Positions 40,597 through 47,778 of a DNA stretch of 64,000 nt are shown piece after piece (the first letter of the stretch is position 1; each line of letters begins with the position of its first letter). A model generated the notes under the pieces. The model saw only the letters and a program-made list of their open reading frames with translations. It was not told the origin of the DNA and ran no database searches. The DNA comes from Pseudomonas sp. DNDY-54. GTDB lineage: Bacteria > Pseudomonadota > Gammaproteobacteria > Pseudomonadales > Pseudomonadaceae. The stretch spans positions 2,108,001 through 2,172,000 of the forward strand of contig NZ_CP082271.1 of assembly GCF_019880365.1 (NCBI RefSeq). The letters run 5' to 3'. Both the position numbers and the translations under genes were made by a program.

Positions 40597-41396
40597 AGGT
40601 GTATCTCCACCGCCAAGGGCAGATGATCGGACAAGTGCGTCCATGGTTTGTTACCCAGAATTCGCGCTTTATGGCTCGTCGCGTTTCGCACGTAGATGCG
40701 ATCCAGGCGCAGCATGGGCCAGCGCGCGGGAAAGGTCTTTGCGACCTTGCCTTGGGAAACGGCGAACACTTCATGCATGCCCGCGCAGCGATCAAGCACC
40801 TTGGCACCCTTCAACTGCCAGTCATTGAAGTCGCCGGCGACCACCACCGGTGCGTCCTTCGGTAACGAGTCGAGCAGCTCGCAGAGCAGGGTCAGCTGCT
40901 GCTGGCGATGACTTTCGCGCAGCCCCAGATGCACGCAGATCGCATGAAACTCGTCATGTCCGGGGACCTGCAGCACGCTGTGCAGCAAGCCCCGACGTTC
41001 GGGGCCGGCGATGGAAATGTCGAGGTTCTCGTAGCGCGTGATAGGAAACTTCGACAGCAGCGCATTCCCATGATCACCATCCGGATAGACCGCATTACGG
41101 CCGTAGGCGAAATCGGTCCAGATGCTGTCGGCGAGAAATTCGTACTGGGACATCTTGGGCCAGTCATGAAATTTCATCGCATGCTTTTCATGGGTGCCCA
41201 GCACTTCCTGCAGGAACACGACATCGGCGGAAACCGACCGGACCGCTTCACGCAGTTCCGGCAGGATGAATCGACGGTTGAGTGCGGTGAAGCCTTTGTG
41301 CGTATTGACGGTCAGCAGGCGTACGGCATTGACCGCCGTGGACATGTGGGCGTCCAGGTCGCTGCTGTCGAGCGGGTGATTCTTATCCAGATTCAA
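40593..41396 (-). CDS. ybhP: YbhP-like endonuclease/exonuclease/phosphatase family protein
   Basis: 267-residue EEP-fold metal-dependent phosphoesterase. Catalytic landmarks: NTHKG (~31), VFLQEV, HLGL, AGDFNDWQ, MLRLDRIYV and LSDHLPLAVEIH. The substrate is unknown. The start is TTG at 41396, supported by a strong AAGGAG seven bases upstream and a 4-bp overlap (TTGA) with the preceding DUF72 gene; the first ATG would be 17 codons later. It heads ybhP-clsB-ybhN. Confidence 0.85.
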   Translation of the reverse strand: MNLDKNHPLDSSDLDAHMSTAVNAVRLLTVNTHKGFTALNRRFILPELREAVRSVSADVVFLQEVLGTHEKHAMKFHDWPKMSQYEFLADSIWTDFAYGRNAVYPDGDHGNALLSKFPITRYENLDISIAGPERRGLLHSVLQVPGHDEFHAICVHLGLRESHRQQQLTLLCELLDSLPKDAPVVVAGDFNDWQLKGAKVLDRCAGMHEVFAVSQGKVAKTFPARWPMLRLDRIYVRNATSHKARILGNKPWTHLSDHLPLAVEIHL

Positions 41397-42310
41397 GCCA
41401 ATGCTCCTTCCAGGTGGCCCGGAGTGGTCTCCAGGTTTTCCTCCAGCCCGAGCCGGCGCAACAGTTGTCGCGCGTCGTAAGGCGCTCGGACCTTCACGTC
41501 GTTATCGAAATAGCAATACACCGCTCGCGCCTTGCGTGACGGCGGTTTAGCGGTGGAGATGAGATGGGCATCGTCCGGCTGCTGACCCTGGTGCCAACGG
41601 CGGATGCGTTCGCACCAATTATCCAGCGCCTCCTCGCTGTAGCCGCTGGTGTAGAGCTCTTCGGCGCCGTGTAGCCGGATGTAGACGAAGTCACTGGTGA
41701 GGTCCTCGCGATACGGCCATTTGCCCGCGGTATCGGCGACCACCAGCGCGACGTTGTACTTGCGCAGCAGCGCAACAAAGGCCGGATCGACAAAGCTCTC
41801 GTTACGGATTTCCACGGCGTGCCGCAGCTTGCGCTTGCGATCGATCTGCAAGTAACTGCGACCCTCCATGCGCGCCTCGCAGCCTTTCGCCATGGCCAGC
41901 GCGGCCTCGGTATCGTGAGGCAACAAGGCAAGGAAAGCCTCGAAGGTTTCGGGATCGAACTTGAACGACGGCGGGAACTGCCAGAGCATCGGCCCCAGCT
42001 TTTCCTTCAGTGCAAGCACGCCGGAGGCGAGGAAATTCGCGATGGGTTTCTCCACATCCCGCAGCCGCAGGATATGCGTGATGTAGCGGGGCGCCTTGAC
42101 GCTGAAGACAAAGCCCTTCGGCGTTTCGTCATACCAGCCCGCGTACAGCTCTGGCCGTTGTAGCGAGTAAAAGGACCCGTTGATCTCGATACTGCTCACG
42201 GCACGCGAGGCGAACTTCAACTCGTTCTTCTGGGTAAGCCCCTTGGGATAGAAGTCGCCTCGCCAAGGTGCATAGCGCCAGCCTGAAATTCCAATATGGA
42301 TGGCTGCCAT
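41393..42310 (-). CDS. DUF72 (YecE-like) protein
   Basis: 305-residue TIM-barrel protein of the DUF72 family. Family hallmarks include HIGISGWRYAPWRGDFYPKGL at the N-terminus, INGSFYSLQRPE, GFVFSVKAPRYITH, LGPMLWQFPPSFKF, AVEIRNESFV and the late VYCYFDNDVK. The biochemical function is unknown. GGAGCAGG lies just before the ATG. It is translationally coupled to ybhP (4-bp overlap) and preceded by the zinc dehydrogenase (14-bp gap). Confidence 0.88.
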   Translation of the reverse strand: MAAIHIGISGWRYAPWRGDFYPKGLTQKNELKFASRAVSSIEINGSFYSLQRPELYAGWYDETPKGFVFSVKAPRYITHILRLRDVEKPIANFLASGVLALKEKLGPMLWQFPPSFKFDPETFEAFLALLPHDTEAALAMAKGCEARMEGRSYLQIDRKRKLRHAVEIRNESFVDPAFVALLRKYNVALVVADTAGKWPYREDLTSDFVYIRLHGAEELYTSGYSEEALDNWCERIRRWHQGQQPDDAHLISTAKPPSRKARAVYCYFDNDVKVRAPYDARQLLRRLGLEENLETTPGHLEGALA

Positions 42311-42324
42311 CGCCTGCTCCAGTC

Positions 42325-43587
42325 CTACCGCGGGTTTTGCATGCTGGTCGGGTCGCTAGCAGGAAAGGTGTCGGCGATTGCTTCGTCGACCACGTTCTCC
42401 TCCGAACCGACCCCACTCGGGTTGCTGCGTTGCGGTTGCAGCTCAACCTTGATCCAGCCGCGTTCCCGCCAATCAAACGCCTCGAAGGCCGCGATGGCGT
42501 CGGTCATCGGTTTCACCTGCGTCAGGATCTTCGCCGGATCGATGCGCCGTGCCTGGATCATCTCGATCAGCCGCGGGATGTATTTGCGGTGATGGCAGTT
42601 GCCCATGTTCATGGTGATGTTCTTATTCATCGCCAGGCCGATGGGGAAGGTCATCGCATCCGGTGGATAGACTCCGATGATGGACAGCGTGCCGGCTTTG
42701 GCAAGGCTCTGCACTGCCCATTCCAGCGCCTGCGACGGCCCGTCGCCCGGCTGCCATTGCGCATTCCCCGTCGCCTCGACGTCAGCCGGCTTACCGCCGC
42801 AGCACCCGTGCTCGGCGTCGATGCCGACCGCGTCGATCACGCGATCGACACCGATGCCTCCCGTAAGCCGCTTGAGCGTCTCGACCGGGTCTTCACGGTT
42901 GAAATCGACGATCTCCGCGCCTTGCTGCTGCGCCATGCGAAGCCGATCGTCGTATTGGTCCACAGCAAACACGCGCCCGGCACCGAGTAGCTTTGCGCTG
43001 GCAATGGCGAACTGGCCGACCGGACCGCAGCCAAAAACCGCCACGGTATCGCCCGAGCGGATTTCGGCCATCTCAGCACCGAAATACCCGGTCGGGAAAA
43101 TATCGGAAAGCAGGATGGCCTGATCATCGCTGACATCGGCGGGCAACTTGACCAGGCCGATGTTGGCGAAGGGAATGCGCGCTTTTTCGGCCTGCAGCCC
43201 GTGGAAGGACCCGGTCGCCGACGGACCGCCATAGAACGAGGTGCCGGCTTCCTTGCCGTTCGGGTTGGCCACATCGCACTGGGCGAAATAGCCGGAACGG
43301 CAGTAGGAACAGTTGCCGCAGGCGATCGTTGACGGGATGACAACGCGGTCGCCTATTTGCAGATTGCGCACGTCCTCGCCGAGCTCTTCCACAATGCCCA
43401 CGGCTTCGTGACCGAGGATAGTGCCCGGCTTCATGCCGCTCACCGTACCGCGGACGAAGTGAAGGTCCGTCCCGCAGATGGCCGAAGCGGTGATGCGTAC
43501 GATGGCGTCGGTCGGCGCCTCGATGCGTGGTTCGTCTACGTCTTCAAGGCGGATATCGCCGATACCGTGATAAACGACTGCTTTCAT
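42325..43587 (-). CDS. Zinc-dependent alcohol/formaldehyde dehydrogenase-like protein with FPASDP tail
   Basis: 420-residue medium-chain dehydrogenase (COG1063). Catalytic-zinc ligands are C38 (ICGTDLHF) and the GHEAVG His; the structural zinc site is CGNCSYCRSGYFAQC; the NAD fold carries VAVFGCGPVGQFA. It resembles glutathione-independent formaldehyde dehydrogenases, but the substrate is not proven. The last ~30 residues (ENVVDEAIADTFPASDPTS) are an added tail of the kind seen at the C-termini of diverse small stress proteins. The ATG at 43587 has GGAG upstream; an upstream in-frame codon at 43605 is rejected. Confidence 0.85.
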   Translation of the reverse strand: MKAVVYHGIGDIRLEDVDEPRIEAPTDAIVRITASAICGTDLHFVRGTVSGMKPGTILGHEAVGIVEELGEDVRNLQIGDRVVIPSTIACGNCSYCRSGYFAQCDVANPNGKEAGTSFYGGPSATGSFHGLQAEKARIPFANIGLVKLPADVSDDQAILLSDIFPTGYFGAEMAEIRSGDTVAVFGCGPVGQFAIASAKLLGAGRVFAVDQYDDRLRMAQQQGAEIVDFNREDPVETLKRLTGGIGVDRVIDAVGIDAEHGCCGGKPADVEATGNAQWQPGDGPSQALEWAVQSLAKAGTLSIIGVYPPDAMTFPIGLAMNKNITMNMGNCHHRKYIPRLIEMIQARRIDPAKILTQVKPMTDAIAAFEAFDWRERGWIKVELQPQRSNPSGVGSEENVVDEAIADTFPASDPTSMQNPR

Positions 43588-43900
43588 GGCTACTCCGTAA
43601 CGCACCGTTCGAGCCAGCGTGGCTCAAAGGGCATGAATGATGGGTGTCCTGCGAGTCGGGCGGCGCATCACCGCCGACCGGTGCGCCTTCGGCGCCGCTG
43701 CCGAACTAGGGTCGGCGGGTCATCCGCGGCACGTAGTGCCGAGCAGGGGCACATTCATTCGGACTGATCGCGGCTTTCCCGGTTCATCTTTTTTTCAGAC
43801 AAGCAGAGAGCGGGCCGCGCAGGGAGCGCGTTTGGGTGTCGGTTGAAGTGTCAGCCATGCGTTTTGCCAGCGACGCTCTGGGGCAGGGCCGAGCAGAGCC
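43588..43900. promoter_or_regulatory. Intergenic region upstream of the zinc dehydrogenase
   Basis: 313 bp with no convincing gene. A perfect inverted repeat GAGCCA-GCG-TGGCTC (43611-43625) lies 24 bp upstream of the dehydrogenase ATG and may be an operator. On the - strand a weak AlgU-like pair is visible (GAACCG at 43780-43785, N16, TCCGA at 43759-43763). Confidence 0.3.
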
Positions 43901-44821
43901 TCAGGCGTTGGGGATCACCCATGGCAGTTCGCCGGAGAAGGCCTCGACGAGGTAGTCAATCATCGCCCGCACCTTGGCGGGCGGGCGGCGATCCGGCGGG
44001 TAGACCACATGAATGCCGCCGAGGCCCAGCGGCGGCTGGTCGAGCTCGATCTCAACCAGCTCACCACGGCTCAGCGCCGCCGCGACGATGAACTGCGGTT
44101 GGTAGATCACACCCTGATCACCAACCGCCGCGGCGACCAGAGCCGCCCCGTTGTTGGCCACGAGATTACCGGCGATCGGCACCCGGAATTCACCGGACGG
44201 GCCGAACGCCCACTCTCGGTCGCCCAACAGGTTCGACAGGCTGTAGCCCAGGCAATTGTGCCGGGACAAATCGCTCACACGCCGTGGCACGCCATGCTGA
44301 TCGAGGTAACCCGGCGAGGCGCAGACCAGCATTGGGCAATCCGCGAGACGGCGGGCCTGTAGTGGGCTGTCTGCCAGACGGCCAATGCGTACCGCCATGT
44401 CCCAGCGTCCGTCGATAAGGTCGACCTGACTATCGGTAAGGCCAAGTTCGACATTGACTGCAGGATGACGGCGGCTGAACGCGGGCATCAGCGGCGCAAT
44501 GAAGCGTGTGCCGAACGACAGCGGCACATTCATGCGCAACAGCCCTGAGGCCTCGACCCGTTGCGAAGCGGCGCTGGCCTCGGCTTCGTCAATCTCCGGC
44601 AATATCCGCAGGCACGCTTCGAGGTAACTGCTCCCGGCGGCGGTCAGACTCAAACGCCGGGTGCTGCGATGAAACAGTTTGACCCCGAGTCGAGCCTCCA
44701 ATGCATCGACATGCTTGGTTGCCATGGCGGGTGAAAGGCCGAGGTGCCGTGCGGCGGCGGACAGGCTTCCGGCGCTGGCCGCACGGGTGAACACACGCAT
44801 GCCGGTGATTCGGTCGAGCAT
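43901..44821 (-). CDS. LysR-family transcriptional regulator
   Basis: 306-residue LTTR. The N-terminal helix-turn-helix spans ~residues 18-40 (SLSAAARHLGLSPAMATKHVDAL), followed by the effector-binding domain. The opening MLDRITGMRVFTRAASAGSLS is typical of the large DsdC/YafC-like group beside small oxidoreductases. It is divergent from the ygiD-type dioxygenase, its most likely target. The effector is unknown. Confidence 0.88.
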   Translation of the reverse strand: MLDRITGMRVFTRAASAGSLSAAARHLGLSPAMATKHVDALEARLGVKLFHRSTRRLSLTAAGSSYLEACLRILPEIDEAEASAASQRVEASGLLRMNVPLSFGTRFIAPLMPAFSRRHPAVNVELGLTDSQVDLIDGRWDMAVRIGRLADSPLQARRLADCPMLVCASPGYLDQHGVPRRVSDLSRHNCLGYSLSNLLGDREWAFGPSGEFRVPIAGNLVANNGAALVAAAVGDQGVIYQPQFIVAAALSRGELVEIELDQPPLGLGGIHVVYPPDRRPPAKVRAMIDYLVEAFSGELPWVIPNA

Positions 44822-44924
44822 TTCATTTCCTACTCACAGTTGGAACTGAACTGGCGTTATGGCCTGTTCATGTCAATCGGAGTGTAATCCATACTCTCGG
44901 ATCACTCGCCAAGAGGACGATGAC
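44822..44924. promoter_or_regulatory. Divergent LysR/ygiD control region
   Basis: Contains a palindrome CAGTT-GG-AACTG (44837-44848) close to the regulator start. A second imperfect dyad of GAGT / ACTC type lies near the dioxygenase start. Paired LTTR sites in a short divergent region are the usual arrangement for autorepression and activation. The assignment is by position and symmetry only. Confidence 0.4.
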
Positions 44925-45752
44925 ATGAGCCAGCCTGCCAACACGCCAGCGCCGACACAGATGCCTACGCTGTTTGTACCTCACGGTGCCGGTCCCTGCT
45001 TTTTCATGGAGTGGAATCCCGTCGACGCGTGGGACCGGATGGCGACGTTTCTCAAGGAAGTCGCGGCAACACTGCCGCAGCGACCGCGCGCCATCGTGCT
45101 GGTATCCGGTCACTGGCTGGAACAGCAGCCGACGGTCACCGCCAACGCCGCGCCTGACTTGATCTATGACTACAGCGGTTTCCCTGCGCATACCTACCAG
45201 CTGCACTACCCGGCGCCCGGCGATCCGCCACTCGCCGCTCGGTTGCTCGCGCTGCTCGATCAAGCAGGGATCGCGGCCGCCGCGGATCAGGCGCGAGGGT
45301 TCGATCACGGCACCTTTATTCCGCTGAAGCTGATGTTTCCAGACGCCGACGTTCCGGTGGTGCAGCTGTCATTGCGGCATGACCTGGATCCTAAAGCGCA
45401 CCTCGACATTGGCCATGCGATTGCTCCGTTACGTGATGAAGGGGTGTTGATCGTTGGCAGCGGGATGAGCTTTCACAACATGCGCGGCTACGGTGATCCG
45501 CGTTTCGGTCCGGTGTCCGAGGCGTTTGATGCGTGGCTGACTGAGGCCGTTGAGTCCGCGCCTGAACAGCGGGACACTGCGCTGGTCCATTGGGAGCAGG
45601 CACCCTCGGCGAGGCTCTGCCATCCGCCACAAAGCGAGGAGCATCTGTTGCCGCTTCTGGTGGCCGCCGGAGCTGGCGACCAATCTTCGGGGCGCAAGAT
45701 TTTCAGCGATCGCGTGATGGAAACCCAGCTGTCGGCGTATCGTTTCGGCTGA
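44925..45752 (+). CDS. ygiD: 4,5-DOPA-type extradiol ring-cleavage dioxygenase (YgiD family)
   Basis: 275-residue class III extradiol dioxygenase. Metal-ligand histidines are expected in LFVPHGAGPC, VLVSGHWLEQ and RGFDHGTFIPLKLM; the GSGMSFHNMRG and C-terminal FSDRVMETQLSAYRFG segments are conserved. E. coli YgiD cleaves L-DOPA; the substrate here is unknown. The start at 44925 has AGAGGA upstream and matches the family; an in-frame upstream codon at 44859 is rejected. Confidence 0.87.
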   Translation: MSQPANTPAPTQMPTLFVPHGAGPCFFMEWNPVDAWDRMATFLKEVAATLPQRPRAIVLVSGHWLEQQPTVTANAAPDLIYDYSGFPAHTYQLHYPAPGDPPLAARLLALLDQAGIAAAADQARGFDHGTFIPLKLMFPDADVPVVQLSLRHDLDPKAHLDIGHAIAPLRDEGVLIVGSGMSFHNMRGYGDPRFGPVSEAFDAWLTEAVESAPEQRDTALVHWEQAPSARLCHPPQSEEHLLPLLVAAGAGDQSSGRKIFSDRVMETQLSAYRFG

Positions 45753-45782
45753 CGTGCTAATTGACCAACTGGAGTGACTTGA

Positions 45783-46064
45783 ATGTACCAATCCCGCGCA
45801 AGCGTCAGCACACCGAATGCCGAGCGGCTAATCAAACGGCTGAGCAACCACTGGCGCCATAAATTCCCTGTGCAACTCAGCCCGGAGGGTGCGGACATCG
45901 AACTCCCGATCGGCACCTGCTCCCTGCACAACACGCAGGGTGGCCTTCAGGTCACGCTCAAGGCGTCCGAAGAAGAGCAGTTACAGCGCATGCAGACCGT
46001 GGTTGCCGACCACTTGCAGCGCATGGGGAACGACGAGGCGCTGGCATTCGACTGGCAGGCTTGA
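45783..46064 (+). CDS. DUF2218 protein
   Basis: 93-residue cytoplasmic protein of the DUF2218 family: N-terminal helix with RLIKRLSNHWRHKFPV, middle strand segment GADIELPIGTCSLHNTQGGLQVTL, and the closing QTVVADHLQRMGNDEALAFDWQ. Function unknown; relatives are often beside siderophore or redox genes. It follows ygiD by 30 bp and precedes the cytochrome by 49 bp on the same strand, so probably one transcript. Confidence 0.85.
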   Translation: MYQSRASVSTPNAERLIKRLSNHWRHKFPVQLSPEGADIELPIGTCSLHNTQGGLQVTLKASEEEQLQRMQTVVADHLQRMGNDEALAFDWQA

Positions 46065-46113
46065 ACCCCATCCACAACGGCGGGCGTCGCCGTTACAGCT
46101 GAAGGAGTGTCTG

Positions 46114-46635
46114 ATGATCAACGACTCGAGAGACAAATACGGAAGCGTGTCGCGCCTCTTTCACTGGCTGATGACGTTATTGATCCTGTGGCAGTTCCTC
46201 AAACTCGGCGACCGTATTTCCGAGGGCGAACACTGGATCGGACAGACACTGGTGCCGTGGCACGTATCCCTGGGCGTGCTGTTATTCGTGCTCGTGGTGC
46301 TTCGGATTGTCTGGTTCGTACGCCAGTACAAGCAACGCCCGCTGCACGACCCGGCTACCGCGTCATTGGTCAAGAGCGGGCACTTCGCCTTGTATGCCTG
46401 CATGGTGCTGATGCCGATAACAGGTCTGCTCTACATGTTGGGCAACGGTTATGGATTGAAAGTGTTTGGCGCGCAATTGGTTGCCAAGGGACCTGAAATT
46501 GACTGGGCGGCGTCGATTGGCAGCCTGCATTCGCCGCTGGCGTGGCTCACCGTCATCCTCGTGCTTGGCCATACCGCCGCCGCGCTCTATCACCACTACG
46601 TCAAACGTGACGACATCATGCGACGGATGCTGTGA
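46114..46635 (+). CDS. cybB: Cytochrome b561 family protein
   Basis: 173-residue di-haem membrane protein with four transmembrane helices that exchanges electrons with quinone. Candidate haem ligands: SRLFHWLM, LVPWHVSLGVL, GSLHSPLAW and LVLGHTAAALYHHYV. A strong GAAGGAG precedes the ATG at 46114; the longer frame upstream is rejected. In E. coli CybB acts as a superoxide:quinone oxidoreductase; whether that applies here is unknown. Confidence 0.88.
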   Translation: MINDSRDKYGSVSRLFHWLMTLLILWQFLKLGDRISEGEHWIGQTLVPWHVSLGVLLFVLVVLRIVWFVRQYKQRPLHDPATASLVKSGHFALYACMVLMPITGLLYMLGNGYGLKVFGAQLVAKGPEIDWAASIGSLHSPLAWLTVILVLGHTAAALYHHYVKRDDIMRRML

Positions 46636-46664
46636 CCAATTGCAGAGGCGCGATCGCTCCCAAA

Positions 46665-46684
46665 CGCCCTCTCAATTGAGGGCG
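46665..46684. terminator. Hairpin between convergent cybB and M23 peptidase genes
   Basis: Perfect 7-bp stem CGCCCTC / GAGGGCG with loop TCAATT. The TGA stop of the peptidase gene lies in the loop edge (46672-46674). No U-run follows, so intrinsic termination is uncertain. Confidence 0.45.
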
Positions 46685-47523
46685 AAGTTGGGGAGGGCGT
46701 CCACAGGCCGGGAAAAGCGGAAGGGAATCGACACCAGTGACTCGCCATAAGGTTTCTGCACGACAAAATGCAGGTGGGGGCCAGTGCTCCGCCCAGTGTT
46801 ACCGGAATGACCGAGCAATGTACCGGCCTTGACCTGCTGCCCCGCCTTGACTTGCACGGAGCCGCGCTTGAGGTGCAAATACGCGCTGTGCGTGCCGTCA
46901 TCATGAACAATCCGCACGTAGTTGCCAGCCGGATCAGGCAGCCGACCGTTCTGACTGTTACGCACCTTCACGACCGTGCCTGCACGGGCGGCGATTATCG
47001 GCGTGCCAACAGGCATGGCCACGTCCACGGCATAACGGCCTTTTGGCGAGTTATGGCTGTAGTCACCGCCGGCGCCCTGGGAAATACGGAACGGGCCGCC
47101 TTTCCAGGGAAGTGCATAGGCGTAGCCGCCGACCGTGCCTTTTTTGCCAGGCTCTGGTGAGTAGATCAGCGAATAGCTGAATGACTGCTGAAACATCAAG
47201 GGGTAACCGGGTTGGCGTTTACGCAACGTGGCGATTCGCACGCGGGTGCGCGCGGGGACCGTCTTGCGAATAACGCCCTTGCCGACGCCGGCGACATTGA
47301 CCATGCGCGTCAGGCGCAACACCACCTCAACGGGCACATCCGTGTCGTTGCTAACATCCATCGCCTTACCAGAGCCGACCCGGTTGACGAACAGCCGAAC
47401 GTTGCCGGGTTTGCCCGCCGAAAGCGTCGCGTTGGTGATCGCGCCACCGGCCAGAACGGGCAGGGCGGGAGCGGAAAAGCTGAGGAGCAAAGCAAGTGAA
47501 ACAATGAACCGAGTCGAAGCCAT
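46672..47523 (-). CDS. Secreted M23-family peptidoglycan metallopeptidase (LytM domain)
   Basis: 283 residues. A signal peptide (FIVSLALLLSFSAPALPVLAGG) is followed by an N-terminal beta domain and a C-terminal LytM domain (residues ~150-270). Motifs: KGRYAVDVAMPVGTPIIAARAGTV, DDGTHSAYLHL and GPHLHFVVQKP. The HLH and Asp zinc ligands are clear. The first His is not in the usual HxxxD spacing but may be in YSHNSPKGRYAVD, a variant common in this subgroup. The start at 47523 was chosen because earlier in-frame codons lack an RBS and would bury the signal peptide. Confidence 0.85.
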   Translation of the reverse strand: MASTRFIVSLALLLSFSAPALPVLAGGAITNATLSAGKPGNVRLFVNRVGSGKAMDVSNDTDVPVEVVLRLTRMVNVAGVGKGVIRKTVPARTRVRIATLRKRQPGYPLMFQQSFSYSLIYSPEPGKKGTVGGYAYALPWKGGPFRISQGAGGDYSHNSPKGRYAVDVAMPVGTPIIAARAGTVVKVRNSQNGRLPDPAGNYVRIVHDDGTHSAYLHLKRGSVQVKAGQQVKAGTLLGHSGNTGRSTGPHLHFVVQKPYGESLVSIPFRFSRPVDALPNFALN

Positions 47524-47723
47524 AAGCGTGTGATCCGTCACGGATGGGACAACCTGCATGCGGCGTGCAGGAACAAATCCGTCGATTTCATGTATGCCGC
47601 GCTGGGGTTGGGACTGAAGGTCCGTGTGGGGGTTCACTACCGCACGTCGATATCCAACGAACGATTGAGTACGGCGGGCGCTGCTGCTGCCGAAGGCAGG
47701 GCGACGCCGGGTTCGAATACAGC

Positions 47724-47746
47724 AGGGCCCCGAAATTCGGGGCCCT
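47724..47746 (-). terminator. Strong hairpin downstream of glgX
   Basis: Perfect 11-bp self-complementary arms AGGGCCCCGAA (47724-47734) / TTCGGGGCCCT (47736-47746), 33 bp after the glgX stop on the - strand. No clear U-run, but its strength and position suggest the 3' end of the trehalose operon. Confidence 0.55.
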
Positions 47747-47778
47747 CAGAGCGGAAGACGAAGAGTCGCCTGCTGCCG

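Noticed and set aside
43627..43767. Possible small gene in the region between LysR and the zinc dehydrogenase
   Set aside because: Arg-rich shadow composition, no RBS; palindromes there fit a regulatory region better.
47700..47730. tRNA-like GGTTCGAAT segment
   Set aside because: No acceptor, D or anticodon stems can be built around it; it is only a chance T-loop match.
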